Shown: positions 29,123 to 38,142, counted from the first letter of the stretch. The stretch is DNA of 64,000 nucleotides from Halomicrococcus gelatinilyticus (GCA_024227995.1 CP100465.1:2542001-2606000); one strand, 5' to 3'. Notes: a model not told the origin generated them from the sequence alone. Program-made: numbers and translations.

Positions 29123-30138
29123 CCCTCGAGCCTCCCCATGAACTCCTCGAAGGTGCTCCAGAACGGGTCGCGCTCGGGGTGTTCGACGCGCTCGCCGTCG
29201 ACGTAGACGCCGTCGCCCTCGCGCACCGCGCCGACGTCGGCGGCCGGAACGTCGGCGTCGTCGAGCGCCGACAGCACGTCGCCGGCGTCCTCCGGCGGGA
29301 CGGTGACGAGCAGCGTCCCCTCGCTGATGGCCGACCAGGGGTCGACGTCGAAGAACTCGCACGCTGCTTCGACGCCGGGCATGACCGGGACGGCGTCGCG
29401 CTCCAGGTCGAAGCGGACGCCGCCGGCGCGGGCCATCTCGACGAGCGCGCCGTGGACGCCGCCCTCGGTCGCGTCGTGCATCGCCGAGACGTCGCCCGCC
29501 GCCGCCGCGACCAGCGCGTCCTCGACCGGGCTCATGTCGTAGAACCGTTCCTGGGCCTGCTCGGCCGTCTCGTCGGGCAGGTCCATGAGTTCCTCGAACT
29601 GGATGGACAGCAACCCCGTCGTCTCGATGGCCGGTCCCTTGGTGACGACGATGCGGTCGCCGGGTCGGGCACCGTCCGGGCGGACGAGGTCCGCGCTGTC
29701 CCCGACCGCCAGCGCGGTCGCCCCGCCGACCATGGGGTAGTTACAGCCCGCGTACCGCGCCGTGTGGCCGGTGGCGACGGCGACGCCGAGGTCGCGCGCC
29801 TCGCGGTCGAACGTCTCCCAGACGGTGGCGAACTCCTCGTCGGTGATCTCGGGCGGGAGGTTGAAGTCGACGGCGAGGTGGGTGGGCGGGAGGCCACTCA
29901 CCGCCACGTCGCTCAACAGGATGTGGACGGCGAACCACGCGGCCCGCTCGAAGCCCAGCGACGGCATGACGAACACGGGGTCCGAGGCCAGCACGAGCGC
30001 CCGGCCGCTCCCGAGGTCGACGACGCCGAAGTCGACGCCGTGCCGGGGGCCGAGGGCGACGTCGTCGCGGTCCGCGCCGAGGTTGGGGTAGATGTACTGC
30101 TCGAAGAACTCCCGGTCCACCTTGCCGAGGTCGCTCAT
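29119..30138 (-). CDS. AIR synthase-like (PurM/ThiL/HypE superfamily) protein, copy 1
   Basis: The 339-residue protein begins [20 protein letters not shown] and has the PurM-like layout. The N-terminal ATP-binding half contains [21 protein letters not shown] and [20 protein letters not shown]. The C-terminal half contains [19 protein letters not shown] and [14 protein letters not shown]. The superfamily phosphorylates or dehydrates small molecules with ATP; ThiL (thiamine-phosphate kinase) is one member, and overlap with thiDN makes a thiamine role worth testing. It is 52 bases from a paralogue that shares long identical DNA blocks. Confidence 0.82.
   Translation of the reverse strand: MSDLGKVDREFFEQYIYPNLGADRDDVALGPRHGVDFGVVDLGSGRALVLASDPVFVMPSLGFERAAWFAVHILLSDVAVSGLPPTHLAVDFNLPPEITDEEFATVWETFDREARDLGVAVATGHTARYAGCNYPMVGGATALAVGDSADLVRPDGARPGDRIVVTKGPAIETTGLLSIQFEELMDLPDETAEQAQERFYDMSPVEDALVAAAAGDVSAMHDATEGGVHGALVEMARAGGVRFDLERDAVPVMPGVEAACEFFDVDPWSAISEGTLLVTVPPEDAGDVLSALDDADVPAADVGAVREGDGVYVDGERVEHPERDPFWSTFEEFMGRLEG
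29173..29273. repeat. 101-base block identical to 30241-30341
   Basis: By direct comparison this stretch near the 3' end of the first AIR-synthase-like gene equals the matching stretch of its neighbour base for base, including third codon positions. A second block of about 96 bases (30014-30109 against 31097-31192) at the 5' ends is also identical. Confidence 0.85.
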
Positions 30139-30189
30139 GGTCTGCGATACCATCGACCAGTATTTGGCGATGGTGGCTGTGCTGTTCCG

Positions 30190-31221
30190 TCAGTCGCGGC
30201 GGTCCGCGAACTCGGCGAACACGGCCCAGGAGGGGTCGACCTCGGGGTGTTCGACGCGCTCGCCGTCGACGTAGACGCCGTCGCCCTCGCGCACCGCGCC
30301 GACGTCGGCGGCCGGAACGTCGGCGTCGTCGAGCGCCGACAACACGTCGCCGGCGTCCTCCGGCGACACGGTCAGCAGGAGCGTCCCCTCGCTCGTCGAC
30401 GCCCAGGGGTCGATGCCGAAGAACTCGCACGCTGCTTCGACGCCGGGGAGCATCGGGAACGCGTCGCGCTCGACGTCGAAGCGGACGCCGCCGGCGCGGG
30501 CCATCTCGACGAGCGCACCGTGGACGCCGCCCTCGGTCGCGTCGTGCATCGCCGAGACGTCGCCCGCCGCACTGGCGACCAGCGCGTCCTCGACCGGGCT
30601 CATGTCGTAGAAGCGCTCCTTCGCGGTGGCGATGGTCTTGTCGGGCAGGTCGACCTGGTCCTCGAACAGCGTGACCATGAACCCGGCCGCCTCCACCGCC
30701 GGCCCCTTGGTGGCGAGGACGCGGTCGCCGGGTCGGGCGCCGTCCGGTCGCACGAGATCGGCGCGGTCGCCGACGGCGAGCGTCGTCGCGCCGCCGACCC
30801 AGGGGTACTGGCACCCCGAGTAGCGGGCTGTGTGACCCGTGACGACGCTGACGTCGAACCGCCGCGCCTCGCGGTCGAACGTCTCCCAGACGGTGGCGAA
30901 CTCCTCGTCGGTGATCTCGGGCGGGAGGTTGAAGTCGACTGCGAGGTGGGTGGGCGGGAGGCCGCTCACCGCCACGTCGCTCAGCACGACGTGGACGGCG
31001 AACCACGCGGCCCGCTCGAAGCCCAGTTCCGGCGTGAGCGAGAGGGGGTCGGTCGCCAGCGCGACGACCGTGTCGCTTCCGTCGCCGCCAGTTCCCAGGT
31101 CGACGACGCCGAAGTCGACGCCGTGCCGGGGGCCGAGGGCGACGTCGTCGCGGTCCGCGCCGAGGTTGGGGTAGATGTACTGCTCGAAGAACGCCCGGTC
31201 CACCTTGCCGAGGTCGGCCAT
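30190..31221 (-). CDS. AIR synthase-like protein, copy 2 (tandem paralogue)
   Basis: The 343-residue protein begins [20 protein letters not shown] and follows copy 1 along its whole length, with an insertion in the GTGGDGSDTVVALATDPLSL region. Conserved motifs such as [27 protein letters not shown] and the [20 protein letters not shown] block are retained. Central parts differ (for example AGFMVTLFEDQVDLPDKTIA against [20 protein letters not shown]), so the two may have different substrates. A longer frame to 31302 lacks a promoter and homology. Confidence 0.82.
   Translation of the reverse strand: MADLGKVDRAFFEQYIYPNLGADRDDVALGPRHGVDFGVVDLGTGGDGSDTVVALATDPLSLTPELGFERAAWFAVHVVLSDVAVSGLPPTHLAVDFNLPPEITDEEFATVWETFDREARRFDVSVVTGHTARYSGCQYPWVGGATTLAVGDRADLVRPDGARPGDRVLATKGPAVEAAGFMVTLFEDQVDLPDKTIATAKERFYDMSPVEDALVASAAGDVSAMHDATEGGVHGALVEMARAGGVRFDVERDAFPMLPGVEAACEFFGIDPWASTSEGTLLLTVSPEDAGDVLSALDDADVPAADVGAVREGDGVYVDGERVEHPEVDPSWAVFAEFADRRD
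30241..30341. repeat. 101-base block identical to 29173-29273
   Basis: This is the partner of the identical block in the first AIR-synthase-like gene. The block lies in the C-terminal coding part ([20 protein letters not shown] and following). The flanks diverge quickly outside the shared segments. Confidence 0.85.
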
Positions 31222-31372
31222 ACTCGGGCTATCTCCGGGTCGTACTAAGCGGTGATGGTCTCGGGCGACTGTCGACGGCCGGTCGGTTCGGCGTGAGAAC
31301 ACCGCGCGCGCTCGTTTTCACGAGACGAGAATCGCCAGGGCGGCTTTTCCTTCCGGCCGCCAATCCTCGTAC

Positions 31373-31681
31373 ATGAGTTCGGACGCCGTCGTCGACGACG
31401 AGTCGGCCGAGAAGCGACAGGTCTGGATGGTCGAGCGGACGTTCTCCCAGGACTCTCCGCACATCCTCGTCATCCGGTACGCGACGCCGGACGGCGAGTC
31501 CTATCTCCAGAAGGAGCGCGCCGTCCCCAGCTTCAGCCGCGCCGCCGTCCCCGAGGTAACCGCCGCCATCGAGGTCGACCCCGAACGACTGACCGTCGTC
31601 GACGACACGGAAACGCGCGAGCGCTACCGCACCGAGGCCGAGCGCATGCGGGAGCGCCACGACCCCGACGACGTGGTGTAG
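31373..31681 (+). CDS. Small acidic conserved haloarchaeal protein
   Basis: A 102-residue protein begins MSSDAVVDDESAEKRQVWMV and continues ERTFSQDSPHILVIRYATPD. It ends RMRERHDPDDVV. It has an alternating beta pattern in the first half and a helix at the end, with no catalytic motif. It looks like a haloarchaeal conserved protein, but I cannot name the family. It is divergent from the AIR-synthase pair, 151 bases between starts. Confidence 0.65.
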   Translation: MSSDAVVDDESAEKRQVWMVERTFSQDSPHILVIRYATPDGESYLQKERAVPSFSRAAVPEVTAAIEVDPERLTVVDDTETRERYRTEAERMRERHDPDDVV

Positions 31682-31815
31682 GGCGGTGCGGCTCGCCGAC
31701 CGCAGGGCGTCTGTCGTGCAGGGCTGGCGGACGTCGCTCCAGAAACGACGTCCTAACACGTGTATGTCGTCGATACCACCGCCCACCGTATCACGTTGGA
31801 AATCCAACCAGTGGT

Positions 31816-33105
31816 ATGCGACTCGTCCAGGTGATGGTCCCGGAGGGGGAACGGGACTCCGTCCTCGCCGTGCTCGACGGCGAAGGCATCGACTACGCGC
31901 TCGTCGAGGAGACGGGACGCGGCGAGTTCGAGGCGCTCGTGTCGTTCCCCGTCCCCCCGAGCGGCGTCGAACCGATCATGGACAACCTGCGCGCTGCCGG
32001 GGTCGAGAAGGACACCTACGCCATCGTGTTGCCGACCGAGACGGTCGTCTCCCGGCGCATCGAACGACTGGAGGAGCGATACTCCGGCCTGCGAATCTCC
32101 CGGGACGAACTGCTCGCGCGAGCCGAGGAGCTCGCACCGGCCACCTCGACGTACGTTGCGTTCCTCGTCCTGAGCACCGTCATCGCGACGACCGGCCTGC
32201 TGCTCGACTCCGCGGCGACCATCATCGGCGCGATGGTCGTCGCCCCGCTGATGGGGCCGGCCATCTCCGCGAGCGTCGGCACCGTCGTCGACGATGCGCG
32301 CCTCTACCGCCGCGGCGTCATCTTCCAGGTGGGCGGCCTGCTGCTGGCCATCGCGGTCGCCGCCCTGCTCGCCGCGCTCATCCGGGGGACGGTCCTCGTC
32401 CCGCCGGACCTCGCCATCCGGCAGGTCTCCCAGATCGCAGAGCGGACTAGCCCGAACTTCCTGTCGCTGTTCCTCGCGCTCGGGTCGGGCGTCGCCGCCG
32501 CCGTCAGTATCTTCCGCGGCGCCGGGTCGGCGCTCGTCGGCGTCGCCATCGCCGTCGCGCTCGTCCCGCCCGCCGCGACCGCGGGCATCGGCCTCGCGTG
32601 GCTCGACTTCGCCGTCGCCAGCACCGCGACCGTGCTCGTGGTCGTGAACCTGCTCGGCATCAACCTCTCGGCGCTGCTGGTGTTCTGGCTCGCCGGGTAC
32701 CGGCCGCCGGAGGCCGAGGCCGCCGACCGGGCATGGGCAGCGGTCCGCTCGCGCGCCGTCGGCATCGTCGTCGCCATCCTCGTCCTCTCGGTCGTCCTCG
32801 CCGCCGTCACGTTCGCCTCCTTCCAGGTGGCGGACTTCGACGCGCGCGCCACCGACGAGGTCGAGGCGACGATCATGGGGCCAGAGTACGCGCGACTGGA
32901 CTTCGTGAGCGCGTCGGTCGAGTACACGCCCGGCGACGTGCTGCTCGACCGGCCGCCGTCGGTCGACGTCGTCGTCGGGCGGCCGGCGGGCTACGAACAA
33001 CCGCCCGACGTCGCGACGACGCTCGAACGACGGATCGCGGTAACGACCGGCGAGGACGCCGTCGTCAGGGTCGTATTCGTCGAGGAACAGCGGTCAGACC
33101 AGTAG
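31816..33105 (+). CDS. TIGR00341/DUF389 membrane protein
   Basis: The 429-residue protein has a soluble N-terminal domain of about 110 residues (MRLVQVMVPEGERDSVLAVL). The DUF389 core of about six helices follows: TIIGAMVVAPLMGPAISASV is the diagnostic segment, then GVAIAVALVPPAATAGIGLA and VNLLGINLSALLVFWLAGY. A short extracytoplasmic C-terminal domain ends it. The family's function is unknown, though a transport role is often assumed. A small GTTGG-AAAT-CCAAC dyad at 31795-31808 lies just before the ATG. Confidence 0.88.
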   Translation: MRLVQVMVPEGERDSVLAVLDGEGIDYALVEETGRGEFEALVSFPVPPSGVEPIMDNLRAAGVEKDTYAIVLPTETVVSRRIERLEERYSGLRISRDELLARAEELAPATSTYVAFLVLSTVIATTGLLLDSAATIIGAMVVAPLMGPAISASVGTVVDDARLYRRGVIFQVGGLLLAIAVAALLAALIRGTVLVPPDLAIRQVSQIAERTSPNFLSLFLALGSGVAAAVSIFRGAGSALVGVAIAVALVPPAATAGIGLAWLDFAVASTATVLVVVNLLGINLSALLVFWLAGYRPPEAEAADRAWAAVRSRAVGIVVAILVLSVVLAAVTFASFQVADFDARATDEVEATIMGPEYARLDFVSASVEYTPGDVLLDRPPSVDVVVGRPAGYEQPPDVATTLERRIAVTTGEDAVVRVVFVEEQRSDQ

Positions 33106-33171
33106 CGACGCCGGTCGCCGCGGCACTACAGTCCGGTGACGCCGCTAGCGGGGAAGGGACATCGTCAGCAG

Positions 33172-33192
33172 AACCCCGCGAAAGCGGGGGTT
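33172..33192. terminator. GC hairpin with GAAA loop between convergent genes
   Basis: CCCCGC-GAAA-GCGGGG (33174-33189) forms a six-base perfect stem with a GNRA tetraloop, extended by AA/TT with one bulged G. It sits between the convergent stops at 33105 and 33275. A bidirectional terminator or processed 3' end is the simplest reading. Confidence 0.45.
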
Positions 33193-33274
33193 CGGGACGT
33201 GACGGCCGGCGACGCGAGCGCGCGCCTGACCGCCGTCCCGGAGATGGCGCGTCGGAGGGTGGTCGGCCGGAGTC

Positions 33275-34075
33275 TCAGCGCATCACCTCCTGCGGGGGCT
33301 GGTCGGCGACACAGGCGTCCACGTCAACGACCCGCTTCATCTCGAAGACGTAGTAGGACGCGTCGGTCCCCGTGACCACCTCGCGGTAGGCGGGCATCGG
33401 GTCGTGGTCATCCGCCTCGCCGTCGTTGTCGTGCAGGTGGACGACCTCGACGCGGTCGCCGAACCGGTCGGCGAACTCGCGCCAGTCGTGGCCGTTCACC
33501 CGGGCGTGGCCGACGTCGAGGGTGACCCGGAGCCACTCCGGGCCGGCGTCGACCGCGTCGAGCGTGGCGGCGAGGTCGTCCGGCGTCGTCGTGTGCCGGA
33601 CCGTCGTCGCCGACCGGGGCTGGTTCTCCAGGCAGAGCGGGACGCCGACGCGCGCGGCGTGGTCGGCGCACTCGCCGAGCGACCGGACGGCGTTGCGCCG
33701 CGCCGTCTCGCGGACGCGCTCGGGGTAGCGGCGCGGCACCGACCCGCCGTGGACGACGACGGCACCGGCGCCGGCCGCGGCCGCGTCGTCCAGCGTCCGC
33801 TTCACCTGTTCGACCGACGCCCGGCGCGAGGCGTCGTTGAAGCTCCCGAGGTTCCAGTCGCGGAACGGCGCGTGCAGCGTGACCGAGACGTCGTACTCGC
33901 GCCGAAGTTCGCGGAGTTCCTGCGGCGTCGGCGCGTCAGGATGGGCGTGCAGGTACTCGCGCTTGAGTTCGACGTGGTCCAGTCCGCGGTCGGTGACGTA
34001 GTCGGCGAACGCCGCGACGGTCTCGTCGAATCGGAGGTCCATCGCCGCGCCGAGACGCGAACCCGCCGCAGTCAT
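33275..34075 (-). CDS. TIM-barrel sugar isomerase/AP-endonuclease-2 family protein in the phn operon
   Basis: The 266-residue protein has the xylose-isomerase-like TIM barrel: DHVELKREYLHAHPD, AGAVVVHGGSVPR, PLCLENQPRSATT, LRVTLDVGHARVNGH, VVHLHDNDGEAD and YVFEMK. The Glu/His/Asp residues of the usual metal site are all visible. Its ATG overlaps the phnM stop by four bases, so it is the last gene of the C-P lyase operon. It could rearrange or hydrolyse the ribose phosphate product, filling the place of the missing PhnP; that is inference. A longer upstream frame is only overlap. Confidence 0.8.
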   Translation of the reverse strand: MTAAGSRLGAAMDLRFDETVAAFADYVTDRGLDHVELKREYLHAHPDAPTPQELRELRREYDVSVTLHAPFRDWNLGSFNDASRRASVEQVKRTLDDAAAAGAGAVVVHGGSVPRRYPERVRETARRNAVRSLGECADHAARVGVPLCLENQPRSATTVRHTTTPDDLAATLDAVDAGPEWLRVTLDVGHARVNGHDWREFADRFGDRVEVVHLHDNDGEADDHDPMPAYREVVTGTDASYYVFEMKRVVDVDACVADQPPQEVMR

Positions 34076-35253
34076 CGCGGTGCCTCCGCGCGGTAGGCCG
34101 GCGCACCCGCGACGAACGCGCGCTCGACGACCGGCGTCGGCTCCGGTTCGACCAGGACGAGGTCGGCCCGCGCGCCCGGTTCGATGCGGCCGCGGTCGGT
34201 CAGTCCGACCGCCGCTGCGGGGGCCGCGGTCACCCGGGCGACGCGCGTCGGCAGCGGTTCGCCGGTGTCGACGAACGGCGCGGCGAGCAGCGACGGCGGG
34301 TGGTAGTCGGCCAGCAGCGCGTCGGCCGCGCCGGCGTCGATGGCGTCCGCCGTCGAGAGGTTGCCCCACTGGCTCCCGCCGCGGACGAGGTTCGGCGCAC
34401 CCATCGCGGTCGTCATGCCCAGGTCGCGGGCGCGCTCGGCGGCCTCGATGGTGATGGGGTACTCGCTGATGGCGACGCCGCGGTCGGCGAGCCGTTCGAC
34501 CTCGACCGGCGTCTCGTCGTCGTGCGAGGCGACGACGACGCCGGCGTCATCGGCGGCGTCGACGATGCGGTCGACGCGCGCCGAGAGCGTCTCCTCCGAG
34601 AGGCTCGTGCGCTCCTCGATGAGCCGCTCGGCCTCCTCGATGGAGTGATCGCCGTCGTTCTCGTAATACTCCCGGAAGCGCTCGACGTCGCGGAACTGCC
34701 CCTTGCCGGGAACGTGGCTCATCACCGAGACGAGCGTCGCAGCGCCGCGGTCGAGCACCGCTTCGACGGCGTCGACGCAGGGGGCGTCAGTTATCTCGCA
34801 GCGGGCGTGGATGCGATGGTCCGCGATGAGGGAATCGTTCGCGCGGACGGCGTCGACGAGCTCCGTGGCGAGTTCCGGCGAGCGGTTCTCCTCGGGCGAG
34901 TCCTCGAACGCGATGGCGTGGAACTTCGTCGTGATGCCGGCGGCGACGTTCGCGCGATCCGCGGCGGCCAGCGCCATCGGCGTCGCCACGTCGGCGTTGC
35001 TCCGCGGGTGGAGTTGCCTCTCGATGTCGTCGCCGTGGAGGTCGACGATGCCGGGCATCAGCACCCGGCCGTCGGCGTCGACGCGCGTGTCGGCGTCCGC
35101 GTCGACGTCGCCCGCCTCGACGGCGGCGATGTCGCCGTCGCGCACCGCGACGCTCCCGCGGACCTCCTCGTCGGGAGTCACGACGCGAGCGTCTTCGATG
35201 ACCGCGTCGTAGGTCGACGCCGACTGGCCGGCGCGCTCGGCCGACTCGCTCAT
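34072..35253 (-). CDS. phnM: Ribose 1-methylphosphonate 5-triphosphate diphosphatase PhnM
   Basis: A 393-residue amidohydrolase-superfamily enzyme with GIVDLHGDDIERQLHPRS at about 69-85 (metal ligands around His73), ITTKFHAIAFEDS, HARCEITDA, VMSHVPGKGQF, VVASHDDETPVEVERL and LADYHPPSLL. PhnM removes pyrophosphate from alkylphosphonate ribose triphosphate to give the substrate of PhnJ. The length is close to the Escherichia coli protein. Start and stop overlap phnL and the TIM-barrel gene, showing tight operon packing. Confidence 0.95.
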   Translation of the reverse strand: MSESAERAGQSASTYDAVIEDARVVTPDEEVRGSVAVRDGDIAAVEAGDVDADADTRVDADGRVLMPGIVDLHGDDIERQLHPRSNADVATPMALAAADRANVAAGITTKFHAIAFEDSPEENRSPELATELVDAVRANDSLIADHRIHARCEITDAPCVDAVEAVLDRGAATLVSVMSHVPGKGQFRDVERFREYYENDGDHSIEEAERLIEERTSLSEETLSARVDRIVDAADDAGVVVASHDDETPVEVERLADRGVAISEYPITIEAAERARDLGMTTAMGAPNLVRGGSQWGNLSTADAIDAGAADALLADYHPPSLLAAPFVDTGEPLPTRVARVTAAPAAAVGLTDRGRIEPGARADLVLVEPEPTPVVERAFVAGAPAYRAEAPR

Positions 35254-36098
35254 GCGCGCACCTCCCGGTCGTCTATCTCGTCGACGTCGTCCGCGTCGTC
35301 ATCGTCCGCCCCGTCTCCTCCCTCGTCCGCCCTATCTCCTCCCTTCTCCGCGCCGTCTGCGTCCTCCGGAGCGGTCTCGGCGGCGTACGTCTCCACGTCG
35401 ACGACGCGCTGGAGTTCGGCGTCGTCGAGGACGGCGACGCGGTCGGCGACGCGCGCCACCACGTCCCGGTTGTGGAACACGCCGACGACGGTGGTCTCGT
35501 CCGTGAGGTACCGGTCGAGCAGGTCGATGGCGGCCGTCTTCGTCTCCGGGTCGAGCGCGCTCGTCGGTTCGTCGAGCAGGAGGAGTCGCGGCCGCGGTGC
35601 GACGGCGCGCGCGAGGTTCACCCGCTGGCGCTCCCCGCCGCTGAACGTCGCCGGGTAGGCGTCGTGGAGCTCCTCTGGGAGGCTCAGCTCGGTCAGGAGG
35701 TCGCGAGCGGTCGCCCGCGCTTCCTCTCGGTCGACGCCGTCCTCGACGAGTGGGCGCGCCACCACGTCGACCGCGGGGACGCGCGGGATCTCGTCGAGGA
35801 ACTGCGACGCGTAGCCGATCTCGTCGTCGCGGAGCGCGAGCAGGCGGCGCTCCGGGCAGGCCGCGAGGTCGACGGTGCCGTCGCGACTCTCGAACCGCAC
35901 CGCGCCGCCGGACGGCAGGTAGGTCCGGTACAGGCACTTCAGCAGCGACGACTTGCCGCTGCCGGATTCGCCGACGACGGCGAGGAACTCGCCGTCCGCG
36001 ACGTCGAGGGAGACGCCGTCGAGGCCGACGACGCGCTTCCCGCCGACGACGTGCATCTGGAACGTCTTCCGCAGGTCGTCTATCTCGAGGATGGTCAT
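35250..36098 (-). CDS. phnL: C-P lyase ABC-type ATPase PhnL
   Basis: The 282-residue protein begins MTILEIDDLRKTFQMHVVGG and has Walker A GESGSGKS at 43-50, the signature FSGGERQRVNLARA and Walker B LLLLDEPTSALD. PhnL is part of the core C-P lyase machinery rather than a membrane transporter. The last 40 residues form an acidic low-complexity tail (GGDRADEGGDGADDDDADDV) not found in bacterial PhnL. The start was taken at the ATG that overlaps the phnK stop; the frame is open far upstream but only as a shadow. Confidence 0.94.
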   Translation of the reverse strand: MTILEIDDLRKTFQMHVVGGKRVVGLDGVSLDVADGEFLAVVGESGSGKSSLLKCLYRTYLPSGGAVRFESRDGTVDLAACPERRLLALRDDEIGYASQFLDEIPRVPAVDVVARPLVEDGVDREEARATARDLLTELSLPEELHDAYPATFSGGERQRVNLARAVAPRPRLLLLDEPTSALDPETKTAAIDLLDRYLTDETTVVGVFHNRDVVARVADRVAVLDDAELQRVVDVETYAAETAPEDADGAEKGGDRADEGGDGADDDDADDVDEIDDREVRA

Positions 36099-36922
36099 AT
36101 GACGGAGTTGATGAGTTTCTGCGTGTATTCGCGCTGCGGGTCCTCCATGACGCGGTCGGTGAGGCCCGTCTCGATGATGCGCCCGTGGCGCATCACGACG
36201 GTGCGGTCGGCGAGCAGGCGGACGACGCCGAGGTCGTGGGAGACGACGATGGTCGCCACCCCCTGCTCGCGCTGGATGCGCCGGAACATGTCGAGGACGC
36301 GCGCCTGTACGCTCACGTCCAGGCCGGTCGTCGGTTCGTCGAGGATGACGAGTTCCGGGTCGTTGGCGATGGCCTTCGCGATCTGGACCCGGCGCTGCAT
36401 CCCGCCGCTGTAGGTGTTGGTGAGGTCGTCCATCCGGTCGACCGGAACCTCGGTCTCCTCGAACAGGTCGCGCACGCGAGAACGAACGTCCTCGAAGTTC
36501 CGGTGGCCGGCCGCCAGCAGCGTCTCGGCGACGTTGCCGCCGCCAGTGAACGCCAGGTTCAGGCCGTCGCGGACGTGCTGGTGGACCATGCCGACGTGCT
36601 CGTTGCGGAGGTCGACCCGCTCCTCGTAGTTCGCGGCCAGCAGGTCGCCGTCGTGCGGGTCGAACTCGACGCGGCCGTCGGTGGCCGCAAGGTCGAGCGC
36701 CAGCATCTCCGCGAGGCTGGACTTGCCGGACCCGGACTCGCCGACGACGCCGAGCACCTCGCCCGGTTCGACGGAGAGGTCGACGTCGGCGCAGGCGACG
36801 ACCGTGCCGCACTCCGGACAGCGGTTCCGGCCGTGCTCCGGCCCGGTCAGGTCGACGCACCGGCCGCACGGCGGCGCGTCGCCGTAGAACCGCGTGACGT
36901 TCTCGGCGTCGAGCAGGGTCAC
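36095..36922 (-). CDS. phnK: C-P lyase ABC-type ATPase PhnK with Cys-rich insert
   Basis: The 275-residue protein begins MTLLDAENVTRFYGDAPPCG. Walker A is GESGSGKS (61-68), the signature is YSGGMQRRVQIAKA, and Walker B is LVILDEPTTGLD. PhnK docks on the PhnG-H-I-J core and is needed for C-P cleavage. Between the first strand and Walker A lies a segment with Cys19, Cys22, Cys35 and Cys38 (CGRC ... CPEC) that looks like a zinc-ribbon insertion. Start and stop overlap phnJ and phnL by four bases. Confidence 0.95.
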   Translation of the reverse strand: MTLLDAENVTRFYGDAPPCGRCVDLTGPEHGRNRCPECGTVVACADVDLSVEPGEVLGVVGESGSGKSSLAEMLALDLAATDGRVEFDPHDGDLLAANYEERVDLRNEHVGMVHQHVRDGLNLAFTGGGNVAETLLAAGHRNFEDVRSRVRDLFEETEVPVDRMDDLTNTYSGGMQRRVQIAKAIANDPELVILDEPTTGLDVSVQARVLDMFRRIQREQGVATIVVSHDLGVVRLLADRTVVMRHGRIIETGLTDRVMEDPQREYTQKLINSVI

Positions 36923-38142
36923 GCGTCCTCACCTCCGTCGACCGCCGCGCCACCGTCGTCGGTCGCGGTCGCATCGCCGTCCGTCGCGTCGTCGTCGCGG
37001 TTCGGCGTTCCCGCGTTCCCGTCGGTCACCGCTCCTCTGTCCCCGTCCGACAGGAGCGGGTCGGGCGTCCCGGGCCCCCACGCGACGTCGTCCGCGTCGC
37101 AGTGGTGGTCCTTCGGCAGGACCGGGTCGTCGACCCGCTTCTCGCAGAACGAGGCGTCGTTGCAGGCGTATCGCGTGGCGCCGTCGTCGTCGGTCACCTC
37201 CGTCAGGTAGGTGTCGGTCGAGCCACAGCGGTGGCACGCCTCGCCGTCGAAGCGCTCGACCTGGAACGAACGGTCCTCGAACGCGAGCGGTTCGACGTCG
37301 GTGTGTGGCGGGACGGCGTAGATGCGCGCTTCGCGGCCCGCCGCGAAGAGGAACAGCGAGTCGGCGTCGTTCAGCTTCGTCGTGTCCCAGCGCGGGATGG
37401 GCGAGGGGTCCATCAGGTACCGGTCGTTCACCATCACGGGGTAGCGCGCGGAGATCTGGATCTCGCCCCACTCGACGACGTTCTCGTACAGTGCGACCCA
37501 CATCTTCGAGTAGTTCTTGTGCGCGTGTCGTCGTCGATTCGCGTCGTCGCTGCCGTCGACGCGTCGCAGCGGGTCGGTCGTCGGCACCTGCAGGACGAGT
37601 ATCTGGTCCCCGGTGAGGACCTCCTCGGGGATGCGGTGGCGCGTCTGTACGACGGACGCCTCGGTCGTGTCCGTCGTCGTCGCCACGTCGGCCGTCGTCG
37701 CGGCCAGTCGGCGGATGTTCGCGGCGTTGACGCTCTCGTCGCTCCCCTGGTCGATGACCTTGAACGTGTCCTCGGGGCCGAGCAGCGACAGCGACACCTG
37801 GATGCCGCCGGTCCCCCAGCCGCGAGCGAGCGGCATCTCGCGGGAGGCGAACGGGACCTGGTGGCCCGGCAGCGCGACGGCCTTCAGGACGCCCCGGCGG
37901 ACCTCGCGCTTGGTGTGCTCGTCGAGGTAGGCGTAGTTGTATCCCGCCAGTCCGGCGTCGGCGTCGGGCAGGAGGTCGTCGACCGCATCCGGTTCGGTCA
38001 CGGCGGCCGCCCTGTCGGTGGCGTCGACGTCTGTCGTCCCGCCGTCGGTGGCCGGGCCGGCGTCGCGTTCCGGGGTCGTTTCGCCGTCCGTGTCGGTGGG
38101 CGTCGATTCGTCGTCGGTCGGAGTGATCGTCTCGTCAGTCAT
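36919..38142 (-). CDS. phnJ: C-P lyase radical SAM enzyme PhnJ
   Basis: PhnJ cleaves the C-P bond of ribose 1-alkylphosphonate 5-phosphate, making alkane and the 1,2-cyclic phosphate. Core motifs are GYNYAYLDEHTKREVRRGVL, ALPGHQVPFASREMPLARGW, GWGTGGIQVSLSLLGPED and the Fe-S cluster cysteines in the pattern CX2CX20CX5C (CHRCG ... CNDASFC). At 407 residues it is much longer than the about 280 of Escherichia coli. The extra parts are an Asp/Thr-rich N-terminal stretch of about 65 residues and an Asp/Ala/Thr-rich C-terminal tail of about 65. Confidence 0.96.
   Translation of the reverse strand: MTDETITPTDDESTPTDTDGETTPERDAGPATDGGTTDVDATDRAAAVTEPDAVDDLLPDADAGLAGYNYAYLDEHTKREVRRGVLKAVALPGHQVPFASREMPLARGWGTGGIQVSLSLLGPEDTFKVIDQGSDESVNAANIRRLAATTADVATTTDTTEASVVQTRHRIPEEVLTGDQILVLQVPTTDPLRRVDGSDDANRRRHAHKNYSKMWVALYENVVEWGEIQISARYPVMVNDRYLMDPSPIPRWDTTKLNDADSLFLFAAGREARIYAVPPHTDVEPLAFEDRSFQVERFDGEACHRCGSTDTYLTEVTDDDGATRYACNDASFCEKRVDDPVLPKDHHCDADDVAWGPGTPDPLLSDGDRGAVTDGNAGTPNRDDDATDGDATATDDGGAAVDGGEDA

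Noticed and set aside
33172-33192. Hairpin considered as the end of an IS200/IS605 element
   Set aside because: No transposase or guide-like flank is present, and the position between convergent stops fits a terminator.
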